Below are positions 51,177-59,987 of a stretch of 64,000 nucleotides of DNA, in pieces (the first letter of the stretch is position 1; each line of letters opens with the position of its first letter). A program made the translations under genes and the position numbers. Under the pieces are notes generated by a model, which made no database searches, was not told the origin of the DNA, and was given only the letters and a program-made list of their open reading frames with translations. Source of the stretch: CAWBQO01 sp963790965 (lineage in GTDB: Bacteria; Bacteroidota; Rhodothermia; Rhodothermales; DASSAV01). The DNA is taken from positions 1,054,001-1,118,000 of the forward strand of contig CAWBQO010000006.1 of the NCBI GenBank assembly GCA_963790965.1, written 5' to 3'.

Positions 51177-51839
51177 CTACGCATGGCCCACATGCATGGC
51201 ATAGGGCCGGGCGCGCTTGTAGATGCCGCCATTATTGACGTGCCCGACATAGCGCCCGAGAATACGAACCTCTTCGAAAACGTCCGGCTTGATGTAGATG
51301 TTCTGGTACTCGTCATTAGCCGGTTCGAGGCGGAGGCCCTCTTCGTCGTAAAAAACGCGCTTGAGAGACGTTTCGCCGTTGTAAAGAATGGCACCGATGC
51401 CGCCGTTCGGAATGTCGTCGTCGATGAGGAGCACGTAGTCCCCGTCGTTGATGTCCGCGCCCTGCATGGACTGCCCGGCCACGCGAATGGCAAAGATGCG
51501 GTCCAGGTTCGGGAAGAGCATGTCAAGCGTGATGGTGCCGAGGTTTTCCTCGACGGCCTCCTGCAGCTGGCCCGCCGTGATGATACCGCGAACGGGGATT
51601 CCAAGCGGCCTTTGTGACGTGCTGCCCGGCCGTTCCACGAGCGCATAGCCCTCGTGGTCGCGCTTGAGCCGCCCTTTCTTCTCAAGCGCCGCAAGGTTCT
51701 GCGTTACGCTGTTGGGAGAGCGGTACTCAAACCGCTCGACAATCTCGCGGTAGGTGGGCCACACGCCGTACTGCCCGACGTACTTCTGAAGAAAGTTGAG
51801 GAACTCGAGCTGTTTTGAGGTAAGCTGGCGGCGGCTCAT
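51177..51839 (-). CDS. lexA: LexA repressor
   Basis: This 220-aa SOS repressor and self-cleaving protease has an N-terminal winged-helix domain (TSKQLEFLNFLQKYVGQYGVWPTYREI, SPNSVTQNLAAL). The cleavage site is Ala-Gly in RGIITAGQLQEA, with the catalytic Ser in VAGQSMQGADI and Lys in GETSLKRV. I chose ATG 51839 (MSRRQLTSKQ), as the 25 residues before it look non-coding and cover the operator. recO lies just upstream on the same strand. Confidence 0.94.
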   Translation of the reverse strand: MSRRQLTSKQLEFLNFLQKYVGQYGVWPTYREIVERFEYRSPNSVTQNLAALEKKGRLKRDHEGYALVERPGSTSQRPLGIPVRGIITAGQLQEAVEENLGTITLDMLFPNLDRIFAIRVAGQSMQGADINDGDYVLLIDDDIPNGGIGAILYNGETSLKRVFYDEEGLRLEPANDEYQNIYIKPDVFEEVRILGRYVGHVNNGGIYKRARPYAMHVGHA

Positions 51840-51894
51840 AGGAGGGAGAGGATGGGGTACGCCGGGGGGAATGGCGTAACTGGAGGGCATATGT

Positions 51895-51913
51895 TGTACA
51901 TGTGCAATGTACA
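51895..51913 (-). promoter_or_regulatory. Candidate LexA autoregulatory operator
   Basis: Two TGTACA hexamers (51895-51900 and 51908-51913), spaced by 7 nt, form an inverted repeat 55 bp before the lexA ATG, between recO and lexA. The LexA gene is usually self-repressed. The GTAC-type half-site recalls cyanobacterial LexA boxes. Binding is inferred from place and symmetry only. Confidence 0.55.
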
Positions 51914-51961
51914 CCCCATTTGCTGCCGAAGCAAGCGGTTGAAAAGAAAAAGAAGGAGTTT

Positions 51962-52720
51962 CTACAGCCGCGTTTTGGAAAGCAGCTGAGAGGCCACTCT
52001 TGCCGAGCGAGAGGGGTAACCCTCGTCGATGTGGAAGCGCAGAAAAGCTTCAATGAGGCCGTCGAGTTCGTCCCTCACAGCGGGCGAGAGCAGCATCTGC
52101 ATGACGGCATCCAGATGGGCGCGCGAGCAGATGGCGAAGGCGCGAAGAGCGGCCCGCGAGGCGCGGCGAAGCGCCGTCCCGGGAGCAGCGTCGGTGAAAA
52201 TGCCGCCGGTCGAGAGGACCAGCGTGCCTCCTTCAGGCGGGAGCGCCTCGACCCGCGCCTTGTCGAAGTCCGGCGCAAAGCCGAGAATGGAAGCGAGGCG
52301 CAGTTGGAAGTACGGAAGCAGATTGGCGAGACGCTCATCCGCCGTGTTGATCCGGTCGAGCACCTGCAGGAGCAAGTTGAACACCACCGGATGCGGCTCC
52401 TCTTCCGGCAGCAGGGCGTGGACGAGTTCGAGAACGCGAAGCGAAAGCGTGAGCTTCTCGAGCGAACGTCCGGTTTGGTGGTACGATTCGAGGTGGGCCG
52501 CCTCGCTGAGCAGCTGCAGTCCACGCGACGGTTTGTAGTAGAACACCGCCTGGATGTGCGATCCCGGTTGGAGCATGGACCCGAACCGGCTGCGCGTCAG
52601 CCGCGCGCCCTTTGCCATGACGGAGAGCCGACCACGCTCCCGCGAGAACAGCGCTACGATGCGGCTCGTTTCGCCGTAGTCCATCGCGCGCAGCACGACA
52701 GCCTCAGTGCGTACAATCAT
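51962..52720 (-). CDS. recO: DNA repair protein RecO
   Basis: This 252-aa mediator protein of the RecFOR pathway loads RecA on SSB-coated gaps. The N-terminal OB fold reads MIVRTEAVVLRAMDYGETSRIVALFSRERG, and the helical C-terminal part includes LLPYFQLRLASILGFAPDF. The four Cys zinc site seen in some RecO proteins is absent here. The gene lies upstream of lexA on the same strand, with the lexA operator in the gap. Confidence 0.94.
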   Translation of the reverse strand: MIVRTEAVVLRAMDYGETSRIVALFSRERGRLSVMAKGARLTRSRFGSMLQPGSHIQAVFYYKPSRGLQLLSEAAHLESYHQTGRSLEKLTLSLRVLELVHALLPEEEPHPVVFNLLLQVLDRINTADERLANLLPYFQLRLASILGFAPDFDKARVEALPPEGGTLVLSTGGIFTDAAPGTALRRASRAALRAFAICSRAHLDAVMQMLLSPAVRDELDGLIEAFLRFHIDEGYPSRSARVASQLLSKTRL

Positions 52721-52896
52721 GCAAGGTCACGCGGCGGGTGACGAATGCCAACAACTCGGTCAACCCCCAACGTCGCGGACGGATTCCCGGAAAGTCCTGC
52801 GGCGACCACTCTCTGCCGATCTGCGCCGGCGTGCCCTTGGAAGAGGCGGTAAACGGCACAACCCGATCAGAAAGGATTTAGTAGGATCTTCCCTGG

Positions 52897-53859
52897 CTAC
52901 GCTCGCCCTCGCTGCACGCTGGATATAAACGCCGTCGCCTCCTCTTCTAACTTCGACGCATCTTCAAGGCCTTTCTGCCACGCCTCGGGGAATGCGGACC
53001 AGCCGTGTAGCGCGCCGAGAAGGCTGCCGACCATCGCACCCACGGTCTCCGTATCGCCGCCAACGTTGATGGCCGAGAGAAGTGTCGCTTCGAGCAGGTG
53101 CGGCGCGCGGGCAAACATCGCCACGGCAAACGGCCATGACTCGTCGGCATTGACTCCCGCGCCGTCGCACTCGTCCAAAAGGTCGAGTGGAAAATCGGAG
53201 AGGTGCCCCGCAAGTCGGGCGAGTTTAAGGGATAGCACCGCACCTTCTTCCCCGAGGATCCTTTCGATCTCCGCCGTTCTTTGAACGAGATCGTCCCAGT
53301 AGGCGGTAGCTAAAGGCCCGGCGGGGGCGCAAAGCGTTTGCCGAATGGCGTAGGCTTGTGCCACGCCTGCTGTGAGCGCGACGGGGTGCCGATGCGTGAT
53401 GCTCAGAACGCCGGCCGTCTGCTCGACGCCTTGTGCGAAGGTCCACTCCTCGACTGCCCATTCGACGCCAAGCGGCGCGACACGCATGGCTGCTCCATTC
53501 GTCGCAATCTCCGGCAAAGGAAGGGCCTCCGGCCGCTTTCCAGCCGCGAGCGCCTCTACCGCGGCGCGGGAAGTTGCCCCCCAACGGCGAGCAGTTGGAA
53601 GGAGGGACACGTACTCCCGCTCGGTGCGCTGCCGCCGTTCTCCTGGTTCAGCAAGTGCGCGGACGAGCGCAAAAGTCGCCTGCGTGTCGCCGGTCCACTG
53701 GCCCGCGGCAAAGTCCATCCGCTTTTCGTCGCCGACATACTCCTTAATGCCCTTGTACCACATGCGCAGATGCGTGTGGCTAAAGCCTTCGACCGGCATT
53801 CCAAGCGCGTCGCCGACGGCCGTGCCCATGAGCGCGCCCAACATTCTGTCCGTCGTCAT
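52897..53859 (-). CDS. ADP-ribosylglycohydrolase-family protein
   Basis: This 320-aa all-helical protein of the ARH/DraG family removes ADP-ribose from proteins or related molecules with two metal ions. It has the N-terminal MLGALMGTAVGDALGMPVEG and metal motifs WTGDTQ and INVGGDTETVGAMVGSLLGA. Relative to the common WTDDTQ and GGDTDT, one Asp is Gly and one is Glu, so metal binding may be altered. I chose ATG 53859 (MTTDRMLGAL). It stands alone, upstream of the divergent ccm genes. Confidence 0.9.
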   Translation of the reverse strand: MTTDRMLGALMGTAVGDALGMPVEGFSHTHLRMWYKGIKEYVGDEKRMDFAAGQWTGDTQATFALVRALAEPGERRQRTEREYVSLLPTARRWGATSRAAVEALAAGKRPEALPLPEIATNGAAMRVAPLGVEWAVEEWTFAQGVEQTAGVLSITHRHPVALTAGVAQAYAIRQTLCAPAGPLATAYWDDLVQRTAEIERILGEEGAVLSLKLARLAGHLSDFPLDLLDECDGAGVNADESWPFAVAMFARAPHLLEATLLSAINVGGDTETVGAMVGSLLGALHGWSAFPEAWQKGLEDASKLEEEATAFISSVQRGRA

Positions 53860-54006
53860 CGTCCCTCGATTGGCTATATTCAGGCGGCGCAAAGAGAGAA
53901 GCCCTCCGCCTCTGCGATCCGCTCGGGTGGGAAGATACGTGGAAGGGACGGGCCGGCTCCTGCGCCGGGCGTCAAGAATACGGGAAGGTCAGGAACACAG
54001 GAAAGG

Positions 54007-54675
54007 ATGAAGTGGATGCGCGGGGCGTGGGCGGTGTTTGCGAAGGATGCGCGGCTTGAGCTGCGAAGCCGGTTTGCCGTGAACACCCTGCTCATGTTCG
54101 TGCTCTCCTCGCTGCTGCTCGTGCTGTTTGCCGTGGGGCAGACGCCCACCTCTCCGCGCGTGCAGTCCGCGCTGCTCTGGGTGATCCTCACGTTCGCGGC
54201 AGCCGTGGGTCTCGGGCGGGCGTTCATTGCAGAGGAGGAGCGCGGCACCGTGTTGCTGCTTCAGCTCAACGCGCCGGGCAGCGCCGTCTACGCCGGAAAA
54301 CTGCTCTTCAACCTGGTTCTGGTCCTCGCGATCAACGTGCTGGCCGTGGCGGTTTTCCTGCTGCTCATGGGGCTGGAGGTTCGGTTGCCCGGGCTGCTTG
54401 TGGCCACGCTGCTGCTCGGCTCCGTCGGACTCTCCGGCGCAACGACGTTCCTTTCGGCGCTCATCGCGCGGACGGCCGCCCAGGGGCCTCTCCTTCCGGT
54501 GCTTGCCTTCCCGCTGCTGATCCCGCTGCTCCTCTCTGTCGTCAGCGCCACGAGGATCGCCCTTGCCGGGCCGAGTTGGACGCCCGCGCTGGATGAACTG
54601 ATGACGCTCCTCGGGTTTGCCGGCGTCACGATCACCGGCGCGTTCCTGCTTTTCGATTTCGTATGGCAGGACTAA
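54007..54675 (+). CDS. ccmB: Heme exporter protein CcmB
   Basis: This 222-aa inner-membrane protein of cytochrome c maturation system I is the permease part of the CcmAB ABC unit. It has about six hydrophobic segments, with FAKDARLELRSRFAVNTLLMFVLS at the N-terminus and EEERGTVLLLQLNAPGSAVYAGKLLFN in the middle, as in CcmB. I chose ATG 54007 (MKWMRGAWAVFAKD), preceded by GAAAGG. ccmA is not next to it in this window. Confidence 0.92.
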   Translation: MKWMRGAWAVFAKDARLELRSRFAVNTLLMFVLSSLLLVLFAVGQTPTSPRVQSALLWVILTFAAAVGLGRAFIAEEERGTVLLLQLNAPGSAVYAGKLLFNLVLVLAINVLAVAVFLLLMGLEVRLPGLLVATLLLGSVGLSGATTFLSALIARTAAQGPLLPVLAFPLLIPLLLSVVSATRIALAGPSWTPALDELMTLLGFAGVTITGAFLLFDFVWQD

Positions 54676-54751
54676 AGAAACGCCGCTACCGCATATTCTT
54701 TGCCTCATCCGGGGGCGGCGGAAACACCGCCCGTCCAAGCTGCATTCAGCC

Positions 54752-55477
54752 ATGATGCCGCAGACACCAACCATGCCTTTCCGTATAAACCTCCCGCTAT
54801 ACCGGCGGATGCGCCTCGCCGTTGTCGTCTGGATGACGGGCGTGCTGCTCGCCGGATTCCTGCTGGACATTCCGCGGATTAACATTCTCGAACACACGGC
54901 GCGTAACCTGTATTTCCACGTGCCGATGTGGTTCACGCTCATGGCGGCCGTCGGAGTCTCGGCCTACCACTCGTTGCGTTATCTCGGGACGGGGGACCTT
55001 GCGCGAGATATACGCGCCGAAGAGTCGGCGCGGCTGGGTGTTCTCTTTGGCGTGCTCGGGCTGGTAACGGGCATCGTTTGGGCGCGATTTACGTGGTATC
55101 AGGGCACGAATGTGTGGTGGAACTTCGACCCGAAACAGTCCATGGCGGCCGTGCAGATCTTGATCTACGGGGGCTATTTCGTTTTGCGCTCCTCAATGGA
55201 CGATCCGGTAAAGCGCGCGCGCATCTCGGCCGTGTTCAACCTTTTTGCTTTCACAACGGTGCCGTTTTTGCTCTACGTGTTGCCGCGGCAGATGGAAAGC
55301 CTGCACCCCGGCGCGGACGGAAACCCGGCGTTCAGCGAAATCACGCACCCGATCATGCGGCTCGTATTCTATCCTGCGGTGATCGGGTTTATCGGGCTTT
55401 TCTGGGTGCTGTACACGCAGCGCGTGCGGGCGTCCTTCGTGGCGCAGAGGCTTCGCCACCGGCACATCGATCTGTAG
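54752..55477 (+). CDS. ccmC: Cytochrome c biogenesis protein CcmC
   Basis: This protein is 241 aa from ATG 54752 (ATG 54773 would also fit). It is a six-span heme-handling membrane protein that passes heme to CcmE. It has the conserved His in NLYFHVPMWF, a tryptophan-rich loop (GTNVWWNFDPKQSMA, a variant of the WWD motif), and His in SEITHPIM. The second conserved His and loop order match CcmC. It follows ccmB by 76 bp. Confidence 0.92.
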   Translation: MMPQTPTMPFRINLPLYRRMRLAVVVWMTGVLLAGFLLDIPRINILEHTARNLYFHVPMWFTLMAAVGVSAYHSLRYLGTGDLARDIRAEESARLGVLFGVLGLVTGIVWARFTWYQGTNVWWNFDPKQSMAAVQILIYGGYFVLRSSMDDPVKRARISAVFNLFAFTTVPFLLYVLPRQMESLHPGADGNPAFSEITHPIMRLVFYPAVIGFIGLFWVLYTQRVRASFVAQRLRHRHIDL

Positions 55478-55486
55478 AAAGAACCA

Positions 55487-55765
55487 ATGGCAATGATCCT
55501 TCAAGCACTACAGGATACCATCCCGGCGATGGGGGAGGCAACCGCATACGACAGCGTCTGGGCGAGGGCGGGTGTGCCCGCGCAGGCCCCAACCGGCGTG
55601 GAAGCCCTCATGCTCTCTCACGACAAACTTTATGTCGTTCTCGCCGTAATTCTGATCATATGGGCCGGCATTGTCTTTCTGCTCTGGCGAACGGACCAAA
55701 AGCTTGGCCGGTTGGAACGTTCAGTAGAAAGCGGCATTTTCCCGGAAGACAGGGTTCGATCTTAA
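55487..55765 (+). CDS. ccmD: CcmD-like small membrane protein
   Basis: This 92-aa protein has one membrane span (DKLYVVLAVILIIWAGIVFLLW, about residues 47-67) followed by a charged helix RTDQKLGRLERSV, as in CcmD, which helps release holo-CcmE. It sits exactly between ccmC and ccmE. The N-terminal ~45 residues are longer than in usual CcmD (whose total is 60-80), so the family call rests mainly on place and the span. Confidence 0.8.
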   Translation: MAMILQALQDTIPAMGEATAYDSVWARAGVPAQAPTGVEALMLSHDKLYVVLAVILIIWAGIVFLLWRTDQKLGRLERSVESGIFPEDRVRS

Positions 55766-55780
55766 TCTTTTGTACATCCT

Positions 55781-56176
55781 ATGAAGCTCAAGCCCAAGAC
55801 GCTTGTTGGCGTGCTGCTTATCGCCGGATTCTCGTCGCTGCTGTTCCTCAATTTCGGAGAGCAGGTGGGGGGATACATGAACTTTGCGCAGGCCGCCGAG
55901 ACGGGGCAGCGCGCCCATGTCGTTGGCACCTGGGCCAAGGATCAGCCGGTGGCCTACAACCGGGACCGCAACGTATTCTCGTTCAGTATGCTTGATGACC
56001 AGGGCGTGCTTCGCCGCGTAGAGTACGCCAATCCGAAGCCTGCGAACTTCGAAGATGCCGAGAAACTGGTTGTGGATGGATATGCCAGCGGCGATGTTTT
56101 CGTGGCCGAGCACATCCTTGTCAAATGCCCCTCCAAGTACAACGACACCCGGAGCCTGGAGACGGCGGGGGTGTAG
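55781..56176 (+). CDS. ccmE: Cytochrome c maturation heme chaperone CcmE
   Basis: This 131-aa periplasmic OB-fold protein is anchored by one N-terminal span (LVGVLLIAGFSSLLFLNFG). It carries heme to the ligation site. The heme-binding His is in VFVAEHILVKCPSKYN; the canonical motif HDENYT-like is AEHILVKCPSKY here. It begins 16 bp after ccmD. The last part of the cluster (ccmF, ccmH) is absent downstream. Confidence 0.92.
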   Translation: MKLKPKTLVGVLLIAGFSSLLFLNFGEQVGGYMNFAQAAETGQRAHVVGTWAKDQPVAYNRDRNVFSFSMLDDQGVLRRVEYANPKPANFEDAEKLVVDGYASGDVFVAEHILVKCPSKYNDTRSLETAGV

Positions 56177-56354
56177 GAAAGGTTTGTTGCTCGTTTAGGT
56201 CTGCTGAATAGATGCGGGCGTGCTCTGTTGTTTTTGACGAGAGCTGACTGAAACGCTCATGGGAAGTTCGCGACTCCTCCTCAAAAGAGTTACGGGTGCA
56301 CGAGGATCGGCACCAAGTCCGTCTCAGCGAAACCCAGGTGACATTTAGGCGGAC
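56177..56354. other. Short intergenic region, no gene seen
   Basis: These 178 bp between convergent ccmE and the 56355 methyltransferase gene have no clear hairpin terminator or gene. Confidence 0.4.
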
Positions 56355-57077
56355 CTAAGCGCCCGCGTTCAGATCGTCCACCCTCCACAGCCCGAGGCTC
56401 TTGTCGCGGAAAGCTCCGCGGCCTTCCGTGCAGCCTTCGTTGATCAATCGTGCGGGAGGCGGCAGGTTGAAAGGCGGACGCTCCAGGTTGATCGGCCGCC
56501 AGTCGCCGGTCGCGATATTTTCGTTCTCTGTCGTGCCGGGAAACGTAGTCGTCAGGAGAAAACGGATCCGGCTGCGTCGGACGTTCACGAGCGCGCGCTC
56601 GACGTCGGCGAAGGAAAAGTGAACAAGCAGGTCGCGGCAGAGCAGAAGATCGGCCGCAGGAAGGGCGTCCGTCAGGAGATCGAGATCAATGAAGGTGCGG
56701 TACGGGCTGCTAAACTGGTCGCGATTGCGGGCGACAATCTCCGGCACGATATCCCCTCCGACGTACGCTACGCCGCTCAGGTCGACGTGCTGCATCCACG
56801 AGAAGTCGCCGCATGGCACGTCGAGCAGCGTGCGAACCTGAAATTCGCGGCAAAGAAGCGGGAGCGCCGCACCGAGCACCGCCGTCTGCGCTTCGGCCGC
56901 GCCTTCCCCGGAAACCGACGTGTCGGCGGCCCAGTGACTGGTTCTGTAGATTCGCTGGAAGATCTCGCGCGCGCTGCCGGCTTCGCCTTCCTTTTCAAAG
57001 AGGCGCGGATCAAAGGGGACCGCGAAGCGCCGGTCCGCGCCTTTCTCTTCAATCCCGCCCGTCCCGTTGTAGGCCAT
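56355..57077 (-). CDS. SAM-dependent methyltransferase-like protein
   Basis: This 240-aa protein has a class I SAM-binding core LLDVPCGDFSWMQHV, then YVGGDIVPEIVARN, CRDLLVHFSFADV and LLTTTFPGT. Motifs match small glycan/sugar-type methyltransferases. It starts 4 bp from the left end of a MITE-like element, so the element may carry its promoter or leader. Confidence 0.82.
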   Translation of the reverse strand: MAYNGTGGIEEKGADRRFAVPFDPRLFEKEGEAGSAREIFQRIYRTSHWAADTSVSGEGAAEAQTAVLGAALPLLCREFQVRTLLDVPCGDFSWMQHVDLSGVAYVGGDIVPEIVARNRDQFSSPYRTFIDLDLLTDALPAADLLLCRDLLVHFSFADVERALVNVRRSRIRFLLTTTFPGTTENENIATGDWRPINLERPPFNLPPPARLINEGCTEGRGAFRDKSLGLWRVDDLNAGA

Positions 57078-57081
57078 GTCT

Positions 57082-57255
57082 AAGAGCCTGTTTACTTACT
57101 TTCGATGGAATGTATCGCAGAGACCCGGGACAATGTACGTGCCTGATATGCTGTCTAACACTCCCTTGAACATCCATCAAGGGGGAGGTTGCGTTGGTAC
57201 TTTGGCCCATGTCGCCAGCTACATACAGCGCGTCCGGTTATTTCAACAGCCTCCT
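57082..57255 (+). repeat. MITE-like element, copy 3
   Basis: This copy is 174 bp. The left end is AAGAGCCTGTTTACTTAC and the right end TTATTTCAACAGCCTCCT; they are imperfect inverted copies of each other. The middle has CTAACACTCCCTTGAACATC and a TTGA...TCAAGGGGG hairpin. The right end touches the mgtE stop codon (57254-57256), and the left end is 4 bp before the methyltransferase start. Confidence 0.8.
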
Positions 57256-58642
57256 AAAGGTAAATGATCGACGCGATGATGAAGTAGACGGTCAGCCCGA
57301 TAATGTCATTGAGCGTCGTCACGAAAGGCCCCATGGCGCTCGCCGGGTCCACATCGAGCGCGTGCAGAATGAACGGCACGAGCGCGCCGTTGCTCGTGGC
57401 GAGGAGAATGACGGAAAGCATCGTGAGCGCAATCGTGAGCGCAAGCCGGTCCGCGTTGCCGATGCCCACTGCAAGGACGAATCCGCCCACGATCGTCGAA
57501 AGTACCAGCCCGTTCAGGAGCGCAACGAGAAACTCCTTACCAATCCGCTTAAAAATGTTGCTCGCCCAGAGCCTCCCGGACGCGAGGCCCTGCACGGCGA
57601 TGGCGGCGCTCTGAACAGCCGCGTTGCCGCCCATCGCGGTCACGATCGGGATGAACGAAGCCAGTACAACCGCCTGTTCGAGCTTTCCTTCAAACAGCCC
57701 GATAACGGTGCCCGAGATGCCTGCGCCTGCCAGACCGATGAGCAGCCACGGCAAACGGCCCCGGCTGATGCGCAGCACGGAGTCCGTCGTTTCTTCATCG
57801 CCGGAAATACCGCTGGCGAGGCGAAGGTCTTCTTCAGCCTCTTCGCGGATCACGTCCACCACGTCGTCGATGGTGATGCGGCCCACGAGCCGGTTACGGC
57901 CGTCGACAACGGGAAGAGAGATCAAGTCGTAGCGCTGCATGATCCGGGCGACTTCCTCCTGGTCCGTACGAACGCCCACGGCGATGACATCGTCCTCCAT
58001 GATGTCCTCGATGCGGGCGTCGGACGGGGAGAGAAGCAGCCGCTTCAGCGACACCGTCCCGAGAAGCCGGTCGTCCACATCACTGACAAAGACGGAGAAG
58101 ATTTCTTCCACCATCTCCGCGTTGCGCCGGACTTCCTCTGTCGCCTCAGAAACGGTGCTCGACGGGTGTACGGCGACGTACTCCGTCCCCATGATGCCGC
58201 CGGCCGTGTCCTCCGGATAACCGAGCAGTTCCTGGACGTCCTCGGAGTCTTCGAGCTGCGGAAGGACCTGCTGCGCGACGGCGTGCGGGAGGTCCGCAAG
58301 AACGTCCGCCGCATCGTCCGTATTCAGTTCGTCGAGGATGGCGGTGATCCGCTCCGTACGTACTTCCTCGAGCAGGGCCGCCCGGAAGTTGCCATCCATT
58401 TCCGCCAGCACTTCCGAGGCCTGTTCGGCGGAAAGCCAGTGGAAAAGGCGGTGCGCGTCCTCGAAGGGAAGTTGATGGAGCAGCCGCTCGACATCAGGCG
58501 CGTAGAGATCCGCAACGAGGTTCAGGACCATTCCCCGCTGATCGGCCTCCAGCAGGGCAGCCAGATCGCGGACGAGTGTTTCGTCGACTTCGAGCAAGGC
58601 AGCCCGACGATCCTGCTCTTCACTGGTGATCACTTCCGCCAT
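57254..58642 (-). CDS. mgtE: Magnesium transporter MgtE
   Basis: This 462-aa dimeric Mg2+ channel has an N-terminal MgtE_N domain (about 20-130, with LLHQLPFEDAHRLFHWL and NTDDAADVLADLP). A CBS pair (about 140-265, MGTEYVAVHPSSTVSEATEEV and DLISLPVVDGRNRLVGRITIDDVVDVI) follows. The C-terminal five-span domain has SFIPIVTAMGGNAAVQSAAI and GPFVTTLNDIIGLTVYFIIA. Full length and typical. Start ATG 58642 (MAEVITSEEQ). Confidence 0.96.
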   Translation of the reverse strand: MAEVITSEEQDRRAALLEVDETLVRDLAALLEADQRGMVLNLVADLYAPDVERLLHQLPFEDAHRLFHWLSAEQASEVLAEMDGNFRAALLEEVRTERITAILDELNTDDAADVLADLPHAVAQQVLPQLEDSEDVQELLGYPEDTAGGIMGTEYVAVHPSSTVSEATEEVRRNAEMVEEIFSVFVSDVDDRLLGTVSLKRLLLSPSDARIEDIMEDDVIAVGVRTDQEEVARIMQRYDLISLPVVDGRNRLVGRITIDDVVDVIREEAEEDLRLASGISGDEETTDSVLRISRGRLPWLLIGLAGAGISGTVIGLFEGKLEQAVVLASFIPIVTAMGGNAAVQSAAIAVQGLASGRLWASNIFKRIGKEFLVALLNGLVLSTIVGGFVLAVGIGNADRLALTIALTMLSVILLATSNGALVPFILHALDVDPASAMGPFVTTLNDIIGLTVYFIIASIIYL

Positions 58643-58779
58643 TCGGTGCCTGTTCGGGGGCTGTATGCGTTGCTGAGGGTCCTTACATCGGCGTGCGGCC
58701 CGCTCCAAACGGAAGGGCGCATAGAAAGGTTACGGGAGACGGGCAGCCGCGAAAACGATCGTGCCGGGTCAATAGGGTG

Positions 58780-59580
58780 CTACGCGGCAGCCTCTGCTTT
58801 GTGCCGCATGATCCAGCGCGCCAGATCGATGAAGCCCTCGGGGGAAAGCTCTTCGGCGCGCCGGCTCTCTACGTCGGCGGGGAGAACGAGCGCTTGTTCG
58901 CGCGTCAGTTCGGCGAGGCTGTTGCGCAGCGTTTTGCGCCGCTGGTTAAAGGCCTGGCGAACAAGTCTCCGCACAAACGCCGCTTCCTCTGGAAGGACGA
59001 GGGGCGTCGGCAGGAAGGAGAGCCGCACGACAGCGCTGGTCACGTCGGGTTTGGGAAAGAACACGTTCGGCGAGACGCGAAAGAGAATCTCCGGCTGCGC
59101 CGCGAGTTGAACGGCCACGCTGAGAATGCCGTAAGCCTTCGTGCGCGGCAGCGCCACCAGCCGCTCGGCGACTTCGAGCTGCATCATAACGACTGCTTCG
59201 GAGATACACGGCCCCGCGTCGAGAAGTCGAAAGAGAATCTGCGACGTGATGTAGTAAGGCAGATTGCCGATTACGTGCAGCGGCCCGCCCTGCTCATGCG
59301 ACAGCGCTTGCCAGTTCACATCCAGCACGTCCGCGTGGCGCACGTTGAGGGCGGGCCAGCGCTCGTTGAGCAGAGCCACGGCGCGCTGATCGACTTCGAG
59401 CGCGCACAGGTTCTCAAACAGTTCCAGAAGGAAGCCGGTCAGCGCCCCGGTCCCCGGACCAATCTCTACAACGGGGTCGCCGGGCACCGCCCGCAGCGCA
59501 CCAACTATTTTGCGCGCCGTGTTCGGGTCGCTGAGGAAGTTTTGCCCGAGGCTCTTCTTCGGTTGCAGGGAGAGGCTCAC
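58780..59580 (-). CDS. rsmA: 16S rRNA dimethyladenosine transferase RsmA (KsgA)
   Basis: This 266-aa enzyme dimethylates A1518 and A1519 of 16S rRNA. Motifs are PKKSLGQNFLSDPNTARKI, the SAM site VVEIGPGTGALTGFLLE, and the catalytic NLPYYITSQILFRLL. FFPKPDVTSAVVRL and FNQRRKTLRNSL follow. The best start is GTG 59580 (MSLSLQPKKSLGQ); the frame further upstream runs into the Uma2 fragment. Confidence 0.96.
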   Translation of the reverse strand: MSLSLQPKKSLGQNFLSDPNTARKIVGALRAVPGDPVVEIGPGTGALTGFLLELFENLCALEVDQRAVALLNERWPALNVRHADVLDVNWQALSHEQGGPLHVIGNLPYYITSQILFRLLDAGPCISEAVVMMQLEVAERLVALPRTKAYGILSVAVQLAAQPEILFRVSPNVFFPKPDVTSAVVRLSFLPTPLVLPEEAAFVRRLVRQAFNQRRKTLRNSLAELTREQALVLPADVESRRAEELSPEGFIDLARWIMRHKAEAAA

Positions 59581-59624
59581 GGGGTACCTGTAGGATAAGT
59601 GCGCGTGTTTATTGCTTCGCCAAG

Positions 59625-59795
59625 TCAAACCCGCCGCTGCTGATACGTCGCCGGTGACATAATCTTTGCTACACCATCGATGAGATCGCCCTTCTGGTCT
59701 TCCTGGATGAAGTCCATGAACTCGGCGTACGACATCTTGCGCCGCGCCGCGCCGGGCTTGGCCTTTGAAAGGGGCTGTTTGACGGCGGTGGTCAT
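59625..59795 (-). pseudogene. Truncated Uma2-family gene (N-terminal fragment)
   Basis: This 56-codon frame begins MTTAVKQPLSKAKPGAARRK and continues MSYAEFMDFIQEDQKGDLID, the same N-terminus as the full gene at 60605-61246 with one change before YQ. It then breaks after SPATYQ into QRRV and a TGA. The rest of the gene is missing; rsmA follows. It marks one end of the Uma2 duplication array. Confidence 0.85.
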
Positions 59796-59812
59796 GACGG
59801 AGTCCCTCGTTT

Positions 59813-59987
59813 AAGAGCCTGTTGATTTACAATGGATGGTTTTTATCCAATACTGATTATGACTCTACGCGCGTCTTGAATGCTGCATAACACCCCCGTG
59901 AATCCCCCTCAAGGGGGAGGTCGCGTCGGTACGTTGATCCATAATGACAGCTACATAAGGCGCTTTCCATTACTTCAACGGCCTCTT
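59813..59987 (+). repeat. MITE-like element, copy 4
   Basis: This copy is 175 bp, best preserved with copy 5. Left end AAGAGCCTGTTGATTTAC; right end TTACTTCAACGGCCTCTT. The core hairpin is CCCCCGTGA...TCAAGGGGG. The left end is 17 bp before the Uma2 fragment start, and the right end carries the last five codons and stop of the Uma2 gene at 59970-60608. Confidence 0.85.

Noticed and set aside
52707..52928. Small plus-strand frame in the recO-ARH gap
   Set aside because: Arg-rich with no family features and poor start context; probably non-coding.
57194..59110. 638-codon plus-strand frame opposite mgtE
   Set aside because: Antisense to mgtE and rsmA, rich in Arg/His/Gln; no domains.
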